A DNA stretch of 9,338 bases, taken from positions 1 through 9,338 of the forward strand of contig CAKTTM010000058.1 of the NCBI GenBank assembly GCA_934615145.1. Direction: 5' to 3'. Shown piece by piece: positions 1 to 6,767 of the stretch. Source of the DNA: an uncultured Clostridia bacterium (lineage in GTDB: Bacteria; Bacillota; Clostridia; Christensenellales; Aristaeellaceae). The notes below the pieces were generated by a model. It searched no databases, had not been told where the DNA came from, and saw only the letters and a program-made list of their open reading frames with translations. How positions within the stretch are numbered: the first letter of the stretch is position 1; each line of letters starts with the position of its first letter. Both the position numbers and the translations under genes were made by a program.

Positions 1-36
1 CCCAAATACCAGACGCACAAGCTCTTCCACGGCTGA
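1..36 (+). CDS. C-terminal tail of an upstream gene (partial)
   Basis: Reading from base 1, the plus strand gives twelve codons, PKYQTHKLFHG followed by TGA at 34-36, and an intrinsic terminator begins 25 bases later. This fits the last residues of a gene whose body lies outside the window. The aromatic, basic ending (KLFHG) is loosely like the C-terminal ends of OppA-type binding proteins, which often finish with a short K-F-F-like stretch, and the opp operon starts just downstream. A second binding-protein gene is therefore possible, but eleven residues cannot prove it. Another frame stays open to a stop at about 50, so even the frame is not certain. Confidence 0.4.
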   Translation, partial: PKYQTHKLFHG

Positions 37-61
37 TAATAGTTGGCTGATGATGCCTGTT

Positions 62-95
62 ATGACGCCCGCCGCAGCGCGGGCGTCATTTTTCT
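62..95 (+). terminator. Intrinsic terminator of the upstream gene
   Basis: A perfect 11-bp stem (62-72 pairing with 79-89) encloses a 6-base loop and runs into a T tract at 89-93. It lies 25 bases after the stop at 34-36 and ahead of the opp promoter, so it separates the upstream transcription unit from the opp operon. Confidence 0.9.
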
Positions 96-141
96 GGCTT
101 GGCTGTCCATAAATCGTTGAAAAATGAACATGCTGCTGCAC

Positions 142-170
142 TTGTATTCATCCGCCGCTACGTATATAAT
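142..170 (+). promoter_or_regulatory. Sigma-A-type promoter of the opp operon
   Basis: A perfect -10 hexamer TATAAT lies at 165-170. A weak -35 candidate, TTGTAT at 142-147, sits upstream with a 17-base spacer. The surrounding bases are AT-rich in an otherwise GC-rich window. Transcription would begin near 177, giving a leader of about 64 bases before oppB. The position between a terminator and the first gene of the operon supports the call. No clear operator repeat was recognised in the leader. Confidence 0.75.
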
Positions 171-240
171 AAATCACTGATGCCCATACGCTTGCCACGC
201 AGTGCCGGGGCAAAGTCTAGATTAGGAAGAAGGTCATGGG

Positions 241-1152
241 ATGCTGAAGTACTCGATCAAGAGGATACTGCTCGCGATCGTCACCGTTCTGATCATTGCC
301 GCCATCACTTTTTTCGCGATGAATGCCATACCCGGCGGCCCCTTCGCCAAGGAGAAGGCGCCTGAGGCGCGCATCCAGGCGGTGCTGGAGCAGCGCTATA
401 ACCTGGACAAGCCCATCGGGCAGCAGTTCCTGCTGTATCTGGGCAACATGGCGCGGGGCGACTTTGGCATATCGCTCAAAACCGGGCGCGAGATATCGGC
501 CACCATTTTCCAGTCCTTCTCGGTATCAGCCAGGCTGGGCGGCATGGCCATCCTGCTGGCGCTGGTGCTGGGCCTGATGCTGGGCTCGGTGGCGGCGCTG
601 CTGCGGGGCGGCTGGGCGGACAGGACCATCATCTTCTTCACCACCCTGTTTGTCTCCGTGCCCAGCTTCATACTGGCCACGCTGCTGCTGCTGGTCTTCA
701 GCCACTACCTGGGCTGGTTCCAGGTATGGAGTGTCAACAACCCCAACTACACCCTGCCGGTGCTGGCCCTGGCGCTGTACCCCATGGCCTATATCACCCG
801 GCTGACCAAGTCCTCGATGCTGGATGTGCTGGGGCAGGACTATATTCGCACCGCGCGCGCCAAGGGCGTCAAGGAGCAGATGGTCATCTTCAAGCATGCT
901 CTGCGCAACGCGCTGATACCGGTGGTGACCTATGTGGGCCCGCTGACCGCCTATATCCTCACCGGCTCGCTGGTGGTGGAGACGGTGTTCAATGTGGGCG
1001 GCCTGGGCACGCACTTTGTACAGGGCATCAACAACCGCGACTATCCCATGATCATGGGGACCACCGTTTTCCTGGCCACGCTGATGGTCACGATGACACT
1101 GCTCAGCGACCTGCTGTACAAGGCCATCGATCCCAAGATCACCTTTGACTGA
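241..1152 (+). CDS. oppB: Oligopeptide/dipeptide ABC transporter permease OppB
   Basis: This is the first of the two membrane subunits that form the peptide channel in the cytoplasmic membrane. The 303-residue length is normal for the OppB/DppB family. A transmembrane helix at about residues 9-28 is followed by an extracytoplasmic segment (about 30-95, including GDFGISL at 73-79) and a five-helix core from about 98 to the end. The EAA loop that docks onto the ATPase is visible at about 201-228 (TARAKG then ALRNALIP), and the VFNVGGLG motif lies at 249-256. The ATG at 241 is preceded by a GGAAGAAGG ribosome site at 225-233. An ATG at 236 stops after three codons and is not the start. It is first in the operon, directly after the promoter. 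Assignment to peptides rather than nickel or other solutes rests on the downstream binding protein. Confidence 0.95.
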   Translation: MLKYSIKRILLAIVTVLIIAAITFFAMNAIPGGPFAKEKAPEARIQAVLEQRYNLDKPIGQQFLLYLGNMARGDFGISLKTGREISATIFQSFSVSARLGGMAILLALVLGLMLGSVAALLRGGWADRTIIFFTTLFVSVPSFILATLLLLVFSHYLGWFQVWSVNNPNYTLPVLALALYPMAYITRLTKSSMLDVLGQDYIRTARAKGVKEQMVIFKHALRNALIPVVTYVGPLTAYILTGSLVVETVFNVGGLGTHFVQGINNRDYPMIMGTTVFLATLMVTMTLLSDLLYKAIDPKITFD

Positions 1153-1161
1153 GGTAGAGGA

Positions 1162-2241
1162 ATGAGTGCATATACGCCTGACGCCAGCCCCAAGAAAAAA
1201 CCGCTGAGCCTTCAGCTGGACCTGAGCGCCTTTGAGCCGGCCTCGGCCCAGGAGAAGGAACAGCACGATGTGATGCGCCAGAGCACCACCTTCTTCCGCG
1301 ACGGCATGAAGCGCCTGATGAAAAACCCATTGGCGGTGCTGTCCATCGTGGTGCTGGTGCTGTTGCTGCTGGTCATCCTGATCGCGCCCATGATCGTGCC
1401 CTACGGCTATTCCGAGGTCATCCGCGTGGGCGGCGCGCGCGACCGGGGCATCACCAACCTGCGCCCGATGCAGTATTCTGTGATGGAGCAGGAGGTCATC
1501 GCCCAGGGCGGCGAGGTCTTCCCGCATCTGTTTGGCACCGATGAGCTGGGCCGTGATTACTTCATCCGCGTGGTCTTTGGCGCCAGGGTGTCGCTGGCGG
1601 TGGGCTTTTTTGCCAGCATCATCGTGCTGGTGATCGGCCTGATCTATGGCTCGGTATCGGGCTATCTGGGTGGCCGGGTGGACATGGTGATGATGCGCAT
1701 CGTCGATGTCATCTACTCCCTGCCCGACACCCTGATGGTGATCCTATTGTCGGTGGTGCTGCAGCAGGTGCTGGACGACAGCCTGCAGGGCACCATCCTG
1801 GCCACCATTGGCAACAACATGATCAGCATGTTCATCGTCTTTGGCCTGCTGTACTGGGTGGGCATGGCGCGCCTGGTGCGCGGCCAGATACTGTCCATCA
1901 AGAACAATGAGTATGTGCTGGCCGCGCGCGCCCTGGGGGCCAATGCCGGGCGCATCATCCGCAAGCATATCCTGCCCAACTGCATCTCCGTCATCTTTAT
2001 CGCCACCGCGCTGCAGATCCCCTCGGCCATTTTTGTGGAGAGCTTTTTGAGCTTCATTGGCCTGGGCGTGCAGGCCCCGATGCCGAGCCTGGGCTCCCTG
2101 GCCAACCTGGCCCGCGGCGGCATGCAGATTTATCCTTACAAGATGCTCTTCCCCGCGCTGGGCATCTGCCTGATCGTGCTGAGCTTTAACCTGCTGGGTG
2201 ACGCGCTGCGCGATGCCTTTGACCCCAAACTGAGGAGATAA
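1162..2241 (+). CDS. oppC: Oligopeptide/dipeptide ABC transporter permease OppC
   Basis: This is the second membrane subunit, partner of OppB. The 359 residues include a hydrophilic N-terminal tail of about 55 residues, as expected for OppC, then a first transmembrane helix (about 57-79). A loop follows that carries the hallmark FGTDELGRD at 124-132, and then a five-helix core. The EAA loop is at about 251-273 (AARALGA, then RKHILPN), and SFLSFIGLG at 295-303 is typical of the family. The loop between helix 1 and FGTDELGRD is about 40 residues, within the range seen in Gram-positive OppC. The start has a GAGG ribosome site at 1151-1154 that overlaps the oppB stop, and only 9 bases separate the genes, so translation is probably coupled. 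It ends one base before oppD. Confidence 0.95.
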   Translation: MSAYTPDASPKKKPLSLQLDLSAFEPASAQEKEQHDVMRQSTTFFRDGMKRLMKNPLAVLSIVVLVLLLLVILIAPMIVPYGYSEVIRVGGARDRGITNLRPMQYSVMEQEVIAQGGEVFPHLFGTDELGRDYFIRVVFGARVSLAVGFFASIIVLVIGLIYGSVSGYLGGRVDMVMMRIVDVIYSLPDTLMVILLSVVLQQVLDDSLQGTILATIGNNMISMFIVFGLLYWVGMARLVRGQILSIKNNEYVLAARALGANAGRIIRKHILPNCISVIFIATALQIPSAIFVESFLSFIGLGVQAPMPSLGSLANLARGGMQIYPYKMLFPALGICLIVLSFNLLGDALRDAFDPKLRR

Positions 2242-2242
2242 T

Positions 2243-3253
2243 ATGTCGCAAACATTGCTGCAGGTCAAGGGCCTGCATACATCCTTCCCCACCGAATCCG
2301 GTGAGGTGCGCGCCGTCAATGGCATCAACTTTAACCTGGAGCGCGGCAAGGTGCTGGGCATCGTGGGGGAGTCGGGCTCCGGCAAGTCGGTGACCGCCTA
2401 CTCCATCCTGCGCATCCTGGACAACCCCGGCCGCATCACCCAGGGCGAGATACGCTATGAGGATGAGGACATCGTCAAGATGAGCCCCGGCCAGGTGCGC
2501 CAGATACGCGGCGCCAAGATATCCATCATCTTCCAGGACCCCATGACCAGCCTAAACCCCGTCTACACGGTGGAAAATCAGCTGACCGAGGGGATCAGGC
2601 TGCACACCAAGCGCAACCGCCAGCAGGCCAAGGAAAGGGCGCTGGAGATGCTGCAATTGGTGGGGGTCAACGAGCCGCACAAGCGCCTCAAGCAATACCC
2701 CTATCAGCTCTCCGGCGGCATGCGCCAAAGGGTGATGATCGCCATGGCCCTGGCCTGCGAGCCGGACATACTGATCGCAGATGAGCCGACGACGGCGCTG
2801 GATGTCACCATCCAGGCGCAGATACTGGAATTGATGCTGGAGCTCAAGGACAAGCTGGGCATGGCCATCATCATGATCACCCACGATCTGGGCGTCATCG
2901 CCGAGATGTGTGACGAGATCATCGTGATGTACGCCGGCCGCATCTGCGAGCGGGGCACCGCCAGCGAAATCTTCTACAACCCCAAGCACCAGTACACCAA
3001 GGGCCTGCTGCGCTCTATCCCCAAGATGACCACCACCAAGGAGCGCCTGACGCCCATCGCCGGCTCCCCGGTGGACCTGCTCAACATGCCCGCCGGCTGC
3101 GCCTTTGCCTCGCGCTGCGACAAGACCATGAAGATATGTCTGAGCCAGCAGCCAGAAGAGCTGCGCATCAACGACGAACACTACGCCTCCTGCTGGCTCA
3201 ATGTCCATGAGCAGGTGGTGCCGGGCGCGCAAGGGGGAGAGGCCAATGGCTGA
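2243..3253 (+). CDS. oppD: Oligopeptide ABC transporter ATP-binding protein OppD
   Basis: This cytoplasmic ATPase is one of the two that power peptide import through OppBC. Its 336 residues show Walker A GESGSGKS (42-49), the Q-loop FQDP (97-100), the ABC signature LSGGM (156-160), Walker B ILIADEP (176-182) and the H-loop histidine 214 (ITHD). The C-terminal oligo_HPY extension, specific to peptide importers, contains [11 protein letters not shown], the NMPAGC motif and four cysteines (286, 292, 299, 317; spacing C-x5-C-x6-C-x17-C). Related peptide-transporter ATPases are known to hold a [4Fe-4S] cluster there. The ATG lies one base after the oppC stop, with GAGGAG at 2232-2237 as ribosome site. 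The 3' end overlaps oppF by 8 bases. The D/F split follows gene order and signature details. Confidence 0.95.
   Translation: MSQTLLQVKGLHTSFPTESGEVRAVNGINFNLERGKVLGIVGESGSGKSVTAYSILRILDNPGRITQGEIRYEDEDIVKMSPGQVRQIRGAKISIIFQDPMTSLNPVYTVENQLTEGIRLHTKRNRQQAKERALEMLQLVGVNEPHKRLKQYPYQLSGGMRQRVMIAMALACEPDILIADEPTTALDVTIQAQILELMLELKDKLGMAIIMITHDLGVIAEMCDEIIVMYAGRICERGTASEIFYNPKHQYTKGLLRSIPKMTTTKERLTPIAGSPVDLLNMPAGCAFASRCDKTMKICLSQQPEELRINDEHYASCWLNVHEQVVPGAQGGEANG
3232..3242 (+). promoter_or_regulatory. Ribosome-binding site that sets the oppF start
   Basis: A purine-rich AGGGGGAGAGG lies inside the end of oppD, a few bases before ATG 3246. An in-frame ATG at 3201 has no comparable site and would add fifteen residues (rich in Arg and Ser) not expected in the family. 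The start at 3246 is therefore preferred. Confidence 0.75.
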
Positions 3254-4211
3254 GCATCTGCTGGAAGTAAAGGATCTAAAGCAGCACTTCCCCATCAAGA
3301 CCGGCATGTTCCAGACCACGATGCTCAAAGCGGTGGACGGTGTGTCCTTCACCATCGATGCGGGGGAGACCCTGGGCCTGGTGGGGGAGAGCGGCTGCGG
3401 CAAGACGACCGTAGGGCGCAGCCTGCTGCGGCTTTACACCCCCACTGCCGGCACCGTCAAGTACAAGGGTCAGGAAGTGACCCAGCAGAATATTCACGGC
3501 CTGCGCCGCGAGATGCAGGTGGTCTTCCAGGATCCCTATTCCTCGCTCAACCCCCGCATGACGGTGGGCGATATCGTGGGCGAGCCGCTGGATATCCACA
3601 AGCTGTGCAGCTCTGAGAAGGAGCGCGAGGAGAAGGTGGCCAGCCTGCTGCAGCTGGTGGGCCTCAACTCTGACCACAAGCGCCGCTATGCGCATGAGTT
3701 TTCCGGCGGCCAGCGTCAGCGCATCGGCATCGCCCGGGCGCTGGCGGTCGATCCCAGCTTCATCGTCTGTGATGAGCCAGTGTCGGCGCTGGATGTGTCG
3801 ATACAGGCGCAGATCATCAATACATTCGAAGAATTGCAGCAGAAGCTGGGCCTGGCCTATCTGTTCATCGCCCATGACCTGCATGTGGTGCATCACATGA
3901 GCCGGCGCATAGCTGTCATGTATCTGGGTAGAATAGTTGAGATGGCCCTTGCCGATGAGATCATCAGCAGGCCGCGTCACCCCTATACCCGCTCACTGAT
4001 CTCGGCCATCCCCATCGCCGATCCGATCCAGGCACGCCAGCGTCAGCGCATTGTGCTGGAGGGCGAGGTACCCAGCCCCATGAACCTGCCCGCCGGTTGC
4101 TCCTTCCAAACGCGCTGCGCCTACAAGACCGAGCGCTGCCTGCGGGAAGACCCGCAGCTGGAGGACCTGGGCAATGGTCATCTGGCTGCCTGCTTTAACC
4201 CCCAGGATTGA
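3246..4211 (+). CDS. oppF: Oligopeptide ABC transporter ATP-binding protein OppF
   Basis: This is the second cytoplasmic ATPase, which pairs with OppD. With the start at 3246 it is 321 residues and begins [17 protein letters not shown], the usual OppF opening. Walker A is GESGCGKT (47-54), the Q-loop FQDP (94-97), the signature FSGGQ (152-156), Walker B FIVCDEP (172-178) and the H-loop histidine 210 (IAHD). PYSSLNPRMT after the Q-loop is typical of OppF/DppF. The C-terminal oligo_HPY region again has four cysteines (285, 291, 298, 316) with the same spacing as in OppD. It overlaps the oppD stop by 8 bases, so expression is probably coupled. All catalytic motifs are intact. Confidence 0.95.
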   Translation: MAEHLLEVKDLKQHFPIKTGMFQTTMLKAVDGVSFTIDAGETLGLVGESGCGKTTVGRSLLRLYTPTAGTVKYKGQEVTQQNIHGLRREMQVVFQDPYSSLNPRMTVGDIVGEPLDIHKLCSSEKEREEKVASLLQLVGLNSDHKRRYAHEFSGGQRQRIGIARALAVDPSFIVCDEPVSALDVSIQAQIINTFEELQQKLGLAYLFIAHDLHVVHHMSRRIAVMYLGRIVEMALADEIISRPRHPYTRSLISAIPIADPIQARQRQRIVLEGEVPSPMNLPAGCSFQTRCAYKTERCLREDPQLEDLGNGHLAACFNPQD

Positions 4212-4216
4212 ATCTC

Positions 4217-4233
4217 AGCCGGCAAAGCCGGTT
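4217..4233 (+). other. Small hairpin between oppF and oppA
   Basis: A 7-bp stem (4217-4223 pairing with 4227-4233, including one G-U pair) closes on an AAA loop immediately after oppF. There is no T run behind it, so it is not a complete intrinsic terminator. In binding-protein operons such hairpins can act as partial attenuators or mRNA stabilisers that set the binding protein at a different level from the membrane subunits. That role here is an inference. Confidence 0.5.
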
Positions 4234-4248
4234 AGGATAAACCATCAC

Positions 4249-4255
4249 AAGGAGG
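4249..4255 (+). promoter_or_regulatory. Strong Shine-Dalgarno site of oppA
   Basis: AAGGAGG is a near-perfect anti-16S match, 7 bases before ATG 4263. It is the strongest ribosome site in the operon and suggests that oppA is translated at a higher level than oppBCDF, as expected for a binding protein. Confidence 0.85.
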
Positions 4256-4262
4256 ACATACC

Positions 4263-5936
4263 ATGAAACTACGGAAATTCCTGGCACTGGCCCTGGTTGC
4301 GCTGATGGCGCTGGGCACAGTCGGAACCGCGCTGGCTTCATCCGCGCCCGACTGGACCGAGTATGACGCCCTGATCGCCGAGATCAAGTCCACCACGGAC
4401 TTCGTTCACCGCGAAAAGCTCATGCACCAGGCCGAGGACATCCTGATGGGCACCGCCGCCCTGGTTCCGATCTACTACTACAACGACATCTTCATGGCCA
4501 AGACCGATGTGCAGGGCTATTATTTCAACGCCTTTGGCACCAAGTTCTTTGACAAGGCCACCAAGGGCGATTCGCCCGTGCTCAAGCTGCAGCTGGCCAG
4601 CGAGCCGGACAAGCTGGACCCCGCGCTGAACTCCTCCGTTGATGGCGCCATCCTGGCCGCGGCCTCCTTTGGCGGGCTATACACCTACAACGAGAAGGGT
4701 GAGCTGGCCCCCAACTATGCCCAGAGCTACGAGATGAGTGAAGACGGCCTGACTTACACCTTCACCATGCGCGATGGCCTCAAGTGGTCCAACGGCGATG
4801 AGCTCAACGCCAAGGACTTTGAGTACTCCTGGAAGCGCGCCGTCGCCGCCGAGACTGCGGCCGACTACTCCTACATGTTCAACAGCATCAAGGGCTTCCC
4901 GGATGCGCTGGATGTCGTTGCCTCCGAAGATGGCAAGACCTTCACCGTTAACCTGAGCTCCCCCGTGGCCTACTTCCTGGATCTGGCCGCCTTCCCCACC
5001 TTCTTTGCGGTTCATCAGGCCACTGTTGAGAACGCTGTTGGCTACAAGGATGATGCTGGCAAGGTCATCAGCCCCGGCGCCTGGGCGCTGGAGGCCGGCT
5101 TTGTCTCCAGCGGCGCCTTCACGCTGACGGAGTGGAAGCACAACGAGTCCATGGTCTACACCAAGAACCCCAACTACTGGGATGCTGACAGCGTGAAGCT
5201 GGAGCGCCTGGAGCTGATGCTCAGCGCCGATGACGTCGCCGTGTTCACCGCCTATCAGGCTGGCGATCTGGACTTTATCGACACCGTGCCTCCGGATCAG
5301 ATCAAGGGTCTCATCGGCACCGAGGAGTTCCACGTGATCGGCTCCCTGGGCACCTACTATGGCATCTTCAATGTCAAGTCCCCCCTGTTTGAGGGCATGA
5401 CAGTCGAGCAGGCCGCTGCGCTGCGCAAGGCCGTCACCGTGCTGATTGACCGTCAGTACATCGTGGACTCCGTCGCCCAGAGCGGCCAGCAGACCGCCAA
5501 CTCCTTCATCCCCGCCGGCATGCTGGATGGCCACGGCGGCGTGTTCAAGCAGGACGACGCTGACTTCACCTATCCTGTGGAGACTGGTTACTTCTCGCTC
5601 ACCCCCAGCGTTGAGGCTGCGGTGGAGTACCTGAAGGAAGCCGGCCTGGAAGTGGGCGCTGACGGCAAGCTGGTCAAGCCCCTGTCCGTGACCTACATCT
5701 ACAACACCTCCGCTGCCCACGGCGCCATCGGCGAGCTGATCCAGCAGGATCTGGCTCAGGTCGGCATCGAGGTCAAGCTGGAGAGCATGGAGTGGAACGT
5801 CTTCCTCAACGTGCGCAAGCAGGGCAACTTTGACTTTGCGCGCAACGGCTGGATCGCTGACGTCAACGAACCGATCAACATGCTGGAGATGTGGACCACC
5901 GATTCGGGCAACAACGACGCCCAGTTCGGCCGCTGA
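4263..5936 (+). CDS. oppA: Circularly permuted OppA-type peptide-binding protein
   Basis: This extracytoplasmic receptor should deliver peptides to OppBCDF. Its 557 residues are near normal family length, but the order is rearranged. A signal peptide (1-25, MKLRKF then a hydrophobic core, cleavage after ALA) is followed at about 31-99 by the block that ends ordinary OppA proteins: YDALIAEIK (34-42), a KLMHQAEDILM helix, VPIYYYN (68-74) and a final FFDKA. The usual mature N-terminus then starts at about 104-120 (LKLQLASEPDKLDPA), and the SBP_bac_5 fold runs on through KWSNGDELNAKDFEYSW (174-190) to GWIADVNEP (529-537) and GNNDAQFGR-stop, exactly where the moved block would normally begin. Asp533 matches E. 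coli OppA Asp419, which binds the peptide amino terminus, so peptide binding is plausible. There is no lipobox and no cysteine anywhere. The reading frame is unbroken. The family is near certain; the permutation is read by eye from conserved motifs. Confidence 0.93.
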   Translation: MKLRKFLALALVALMALGTVGTALASSAPDWTEYDALIAEIKSTTDFVHREKLMHQAEDILMGTAALVPIYYYNDIFMAKTDVQGYYFNAFGTKFFDKATKGDSPVLKLQLASEPDKLDPALNSSVDGAILAAASFGGLYTYNEKGELAPNYAQSYEMSEDGLTYTFTMRDGLKWSNGDELNAKDFEYSWKRAVAAETAADYSYMFNSIKGFPDALDVVASEDGKTFTVNLSSPVAYFLDLAAFPTFFAVHQATVENAVGYKDDAGKVISPGAWALEAGFVSSGAFTLTEWKHNESMVYTKNPNYWDADSVKLERLELMLSADDVAVFTAYQAGDLDFIDTVPPDQIKGLIGTEEFHVIGSLGTYYGIFNVKSPLFEGMTVEQAAALRKAVTVLIDRQYIVDSVAQSGQQTANSFIPAGMLDGHGGVFKQDDADFTYPVETGYFSLTPSVEAAVEYLKEAGLEVGADGKLVKPLSVTYIYNTSAAHGAIGELIQQDLAQVGIEVKLESMEWNVFLNVRKQGNFDFARNGWIADVNEPINMLEMWTTDSGNNDAQFGR

Positions 5937-5954
5937 TCCCTTAGCGTAAACCAT

Positions 5955-5985
5955 GGGAGCCTTCCTTCGGGAGGGCTCCCTTTTT
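5955..5985 (+). terminator. Intrinsic terminator of the opp operon (UUCG loop)
   Basis: An 11-bp stem (5955-5965 pairing with 5970-5980, one U-G pair) closes on a TTCG loop flanked by C and G. This is the very stable cUUCGg tetraloop, and it is followed by five T (5981-5985). It starts 19 bases after the oppA stop and ends the operon before the peptidase promoter. Confidence 0.95.
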
Positions 5986-5991
5986 GTCTGC

Positions 5992-6018
5992 GTGAGATGT
6001 GACAGGATGGTGTATAAT
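5992..6018 (+). promoter_or_regulatory. Promoter of the zinc peptidase gene
   Basis: A perfect TATAAT lies at 6013-6018, 31 bases before the chosen start codon, in a short AT-rich stretch after the opp terminator. The -35 is weak; the best candidate is GTGAGA at 5992-5997 with a 15-base spacer. The predicted transcript start near 6025 leaves a short leader. The -10 is convincing and the -35 is not. Confidence 0.6.
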
Positions 6019-6037
6019 ATATGTGAAGACTGACATT

Positions 6038-6042
6038 GGAGG
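6038..6042 (+). promoter_or_regulatory. Ribosome-binding site that sets the peptidase start
   Basis: GGAGG lies 7 bases before ATG 6050. An in-frame GTG at 5999 would place the start upstream of the promoter -10 box and add seventeen unlikely residues, so ATG 6050 is the start. Confidence 0.85.
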
Positions 6043-6049
6043 TGCTGTG

Positions 6050-6745
6050 ATGTATTTTCAACTGGATGTATGGACTATTCTGATGTTTGTGGCGCTGGGG
6101 CTGGGCCTGCTGGCGCAGTCCAGTGTGAAGCGCGCCTACGCCAAGTATTTGAAGGTACCCACCAGGCAGGGGCTGCCGGCCGAGCAGGTGGTCAGCCAGC
6201 TGCTGCGCGATCATGGCAATGACGCGGTGTTTGTGCAGCCCATTGATGGCGAGCTGACCGATCACTATGACCCGCGCAACAACACCCTCAGCCTGTCCAC
6301 AGGCGTCTATGGTTCATCCAGCGTGGCGGCGCTGGCCATTGCGGCGCATGAGGCAGGCCACGCCATGCAGCGCAAGGAGGATTACGCGCCGCTGGCGCTG
6401 CGGGGCGTGATGGTGCCTGTGGTCAATATCGGCAGCAATCTGAGTGTGCCCATCGTGATCGCAGGGCTGATGTTTTCCATTCAGCCGCTGGTCTATGTGG
6501 GCATCGCGCTGTTTGCCATTGCTGTGGTCTTTGCGCTGATCACCCTGCCGGTCGAGTTTAATGCCAGTGCCAGGGCCATGCGGATGCTGACCCAGGGGGG
6601 CTATGTCACAGGGGAAGAGGAGCGGGGCGCCCGCAAGGTATTAAATGCCGCGGCCATGACCTATGTGGCCAGCGCCATCGGCGTGGTGGTGCAGCTGCTG
6701 CGGCTGATCGCGCTGTCCAGAGGTTCATCGCGCGACAGGCGCTGA
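6050..6745 (+). CDS. Membrane zinc metallopeptidase, YugP family
   Basis: This predicted membrane-embedded zinc protease has 231 residues and matches the YugP-like neutral zinc metallopeptidase family (Zn_peptidase_2). One N-terminal transmembrane helix (about 7-24) is followed by a soluble stretch with VPTRQGLPAEQVV and DHYDPRNNTLSLS (71-83). The zinc motif HEAGH is at 100-104, with two zinc histidines and the catalytic glutamate. Two or more helices follow (about 120-165), with VEFNASARA at 168-176 supplying Glu169 as the likely third ligand, and a last hydrophobic segment lies at about 200-222. Length and motif order are normal for the family. The physiological substrate of the family is poorly known. 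The gene has its own promoter and stands alone after the opp terminator, so no link with peptide uptake is required. It converges on the gtrA-like gene with 7 bases between stops. Confidence 0.92.
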   Translation: MYFQLDVWTILMFVALGLGLLAQSSVKRAYAKYLKVPTRQGLPAEQVVSQLLRDHGNDAVFVQPIDGELTDHYDPRNNTLSLSTGVYGSSSVAALAIAAHEAGHAMQRKEDYAPLALRGVMVPVVNIGSNLSVPIVIAGLMFSIQPLVYVGIALFAIAVVFALITLPVEFNASARAMRMLTQGGYVTGEEERGARKVLNAAAMTYVASAIGVVVQLLRLIALSRGSSRDRR

Positions 6746-6767
6746 AAAGCTGTCAGCCTCTCTTTTT
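6737..6767 (+). terminator. Possible weak terminator after the peptidase gene
   Basis: An imperfect stem (6737-6740 and 6743-6745 pairing with 6753-6759, with a two-base bulge) overlaps the stop codon. CTC and five T (6763-6767) follow it. The T run also encodes the last lysines of the convergent gtrA-like gene, so it may be only coding sequence. It is the only candidate terminator between the two convergent units. Confidence 0.3.

Noticed and set aside
192..213. Leader hairpin or riboswitch ahead of oppB
   Set aside because: Only a 5-bp pairing (TTGCC with GGCAA) is visible, with no T tract or known riboswitch core in a leader of about 64 bases.
236..247. ATG at 236 as a start or as a tiny upstream ORF for oppB
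   Set aside because: It reaches a stop after three codons and lies only two bases from the ribosome site; ATG 241 has correct spacing and the expected protein start.
526..1527. A 333-codon open frame on the minus strand across oppB and oppC
   Set aside because: It is antisense to two intact, motif-bearing permease genes. Its translation is very rich in His, Gln and Arg, as expected from the complement of GC-biased codons, and it has no family motif.
3201..3245. Longer oppF starting at ATG 3201
   Set aside because: It has no ribosome site, lies well inside oppD, and its extra residues are not typical of OppF; ATG 3246 has a purine-rich site and the usual N-terminus.
4677..5954. A 425-codon open frame on the minus strand across oppA
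   Set aside because: It is the antisense shadow of the highly codon-biased oppA gene, has no credible ribosome site or recognisable motif, and runs through the opp terminator region.
5999..6049. GTG 5999 start for the zinc peptidase
   Set aside because: It lies upstream of the TATAAT box, so it would not be in the transcript; GGAGG with 7-base spacing points to ATG 6050.
6710..6742. Inverted repeat GCGCTGTC with GACAGGCGC near the end of the peptidase gene as a terminator for the minus-strand operon
   Set aside because: It has a bulge, lies in coding sequence and has no T tract on the minus-strand exit side; chance in GC-rich DNA is likely.
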